Of a stretch of 64,000 nt of DNA, positions 63,449 to 64,000 are shown piece by piece. The stretch covers positions 12,923,668 through 12,987,667 of the forward strand of contig NC_061777.1 of NCBI RefSeq assembly GCF_022458985.1, written 5' to 3'. Source of the stretch: Mugil cephalus (taxonomy: Eukaryota; Chordata; Actinopteri; Mugiliformes; Mugilidae). Positions within the stretch are counted from its first letter, which is position 1, and every line of letters starts with the position of its first letter. The notes beneath the pieces are model-generated. The model saw only the letters and a program-made list of their open reading frames with translations, searched no databases and was not told the origin of the DNA. Both the position numbers and the translations under genes were made by a program.

Positions 63449-64000
63449 CTAAACGGTGCGTGATAAGTTTGGAATGAAGAGCAGCGAGTGGTTGGGCAAC
63501 ATCAACGTCTACTGACCTCAACCAACCAGAATTTGACATTTAGATTTGCAGGCCATTTGATGACTCTAAACACATACGCACAAATTGACGACCAATTACC
63601 AAAGTTTAATATTGTTTCATTAATTAACCACATGCTTGATGAGTTATCTATTTTAATTTGTTTAAGAAACAATGCAAATCTCTGTTCATTTTGATTGTGG
63701 AGTGCATTCTGGTTGACTTGACAACATGAATATTACACTAAGAGGAAAATAATTAGTATATACTCTAAAATATTGGCTCTAAAACCTGTGGCCTCAGAAC
63801 GGACAGCGACAACCAATTAGATTGTGTAATATATCAGAGGATTTAGTTTTGTTTTACAGTAGTTCAACTTGAACTCAGTAGGACTTTAGAAACTTTAGAA
63901 GCAAAACCAAATGGTTGAGTGAAGAAGATTAACTCACACCTAAATAATCATGTAACCCAGAAGAATTTTGCCTAACACGAGAGCACGTTATAAGCCCACA
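63449..64000 (-). other. clip1 intron running off the window
   Basis: No exon seen; AT-rich intron DNA. Confidence 0.6.

Overview
The window is nuclear DNA from a ray-finned (teleost) fish. Every gene is split by GT-AG introns with vertebrate-like exon structure. The proteins are close matches to vertebrate families, and the spacers hold fish-typical repeats (Tc1/mariner, hAT and L2/Rex-type LINE pieces, GATA and CA microsatellites). I assembled the coding exons by hand from splice signals. For all nine genes that lie whole in the window, the joined exons give lengths divisible by three.

Layout, left to right: rfesd (+, 1275-2067), gtf2h3 (+, 3105-5759), psmd9 (-, 6795-8702), a rabgef1-like Rab5 exchange factor (-, 9808-13370), cfap251/wdr66 (+, 16126-22165), mlxip/MondoA (+, 23743-37375), two small secreted helical-cytokine-like genes (-, 39536-41196 and -, 46548-47670), lrrc43 (+, 49992-57837), and the C-terminal part of clip1 (-, 59500 to at least 63448, running off the right edge).

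The block psmd9 - cfap251 - mlxip - [cytokines] - lrrc43 - clip1 corresponds to human 12q24.31, where as I recall the order is PSMD9, WDR66, BCL7A, MLXIP, IL31, LRRC43, B3GNT4, DIABLO, VPS33A, CLIP1. In human, IL31 lies between MLXIP and LRRC43 on the opposite strand. In this fish two unannotated-looking cytokine genes sit in that slot in that orientation. Both have three exons, a 16-nt first coding exon, a phase-1 then a phase-0 intron, a signal peptide, N-glycosylation sites and AU-rich 3' UTRs. They are the main discovery candidates: fish IL-31/LIF-like (gp130-type) cytokines.

The two ciliary genes, cfap251 and lrrc43, each carry an RFX X-box-like palindrome upstream of the start, suggesting shared ciliogenic control. 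Accessory DNA includes a very young Tc1 element with 202-bp terminal repeats in lrrc43, an older Tc1 copy and a THAP-domain remnant in mlxip introns, a hAT-type element with an 8-bp target duplication nested in an L2-type LINE, a large inverted repeat between the cytokine genes, and three copies of a short hAT-like repeat.
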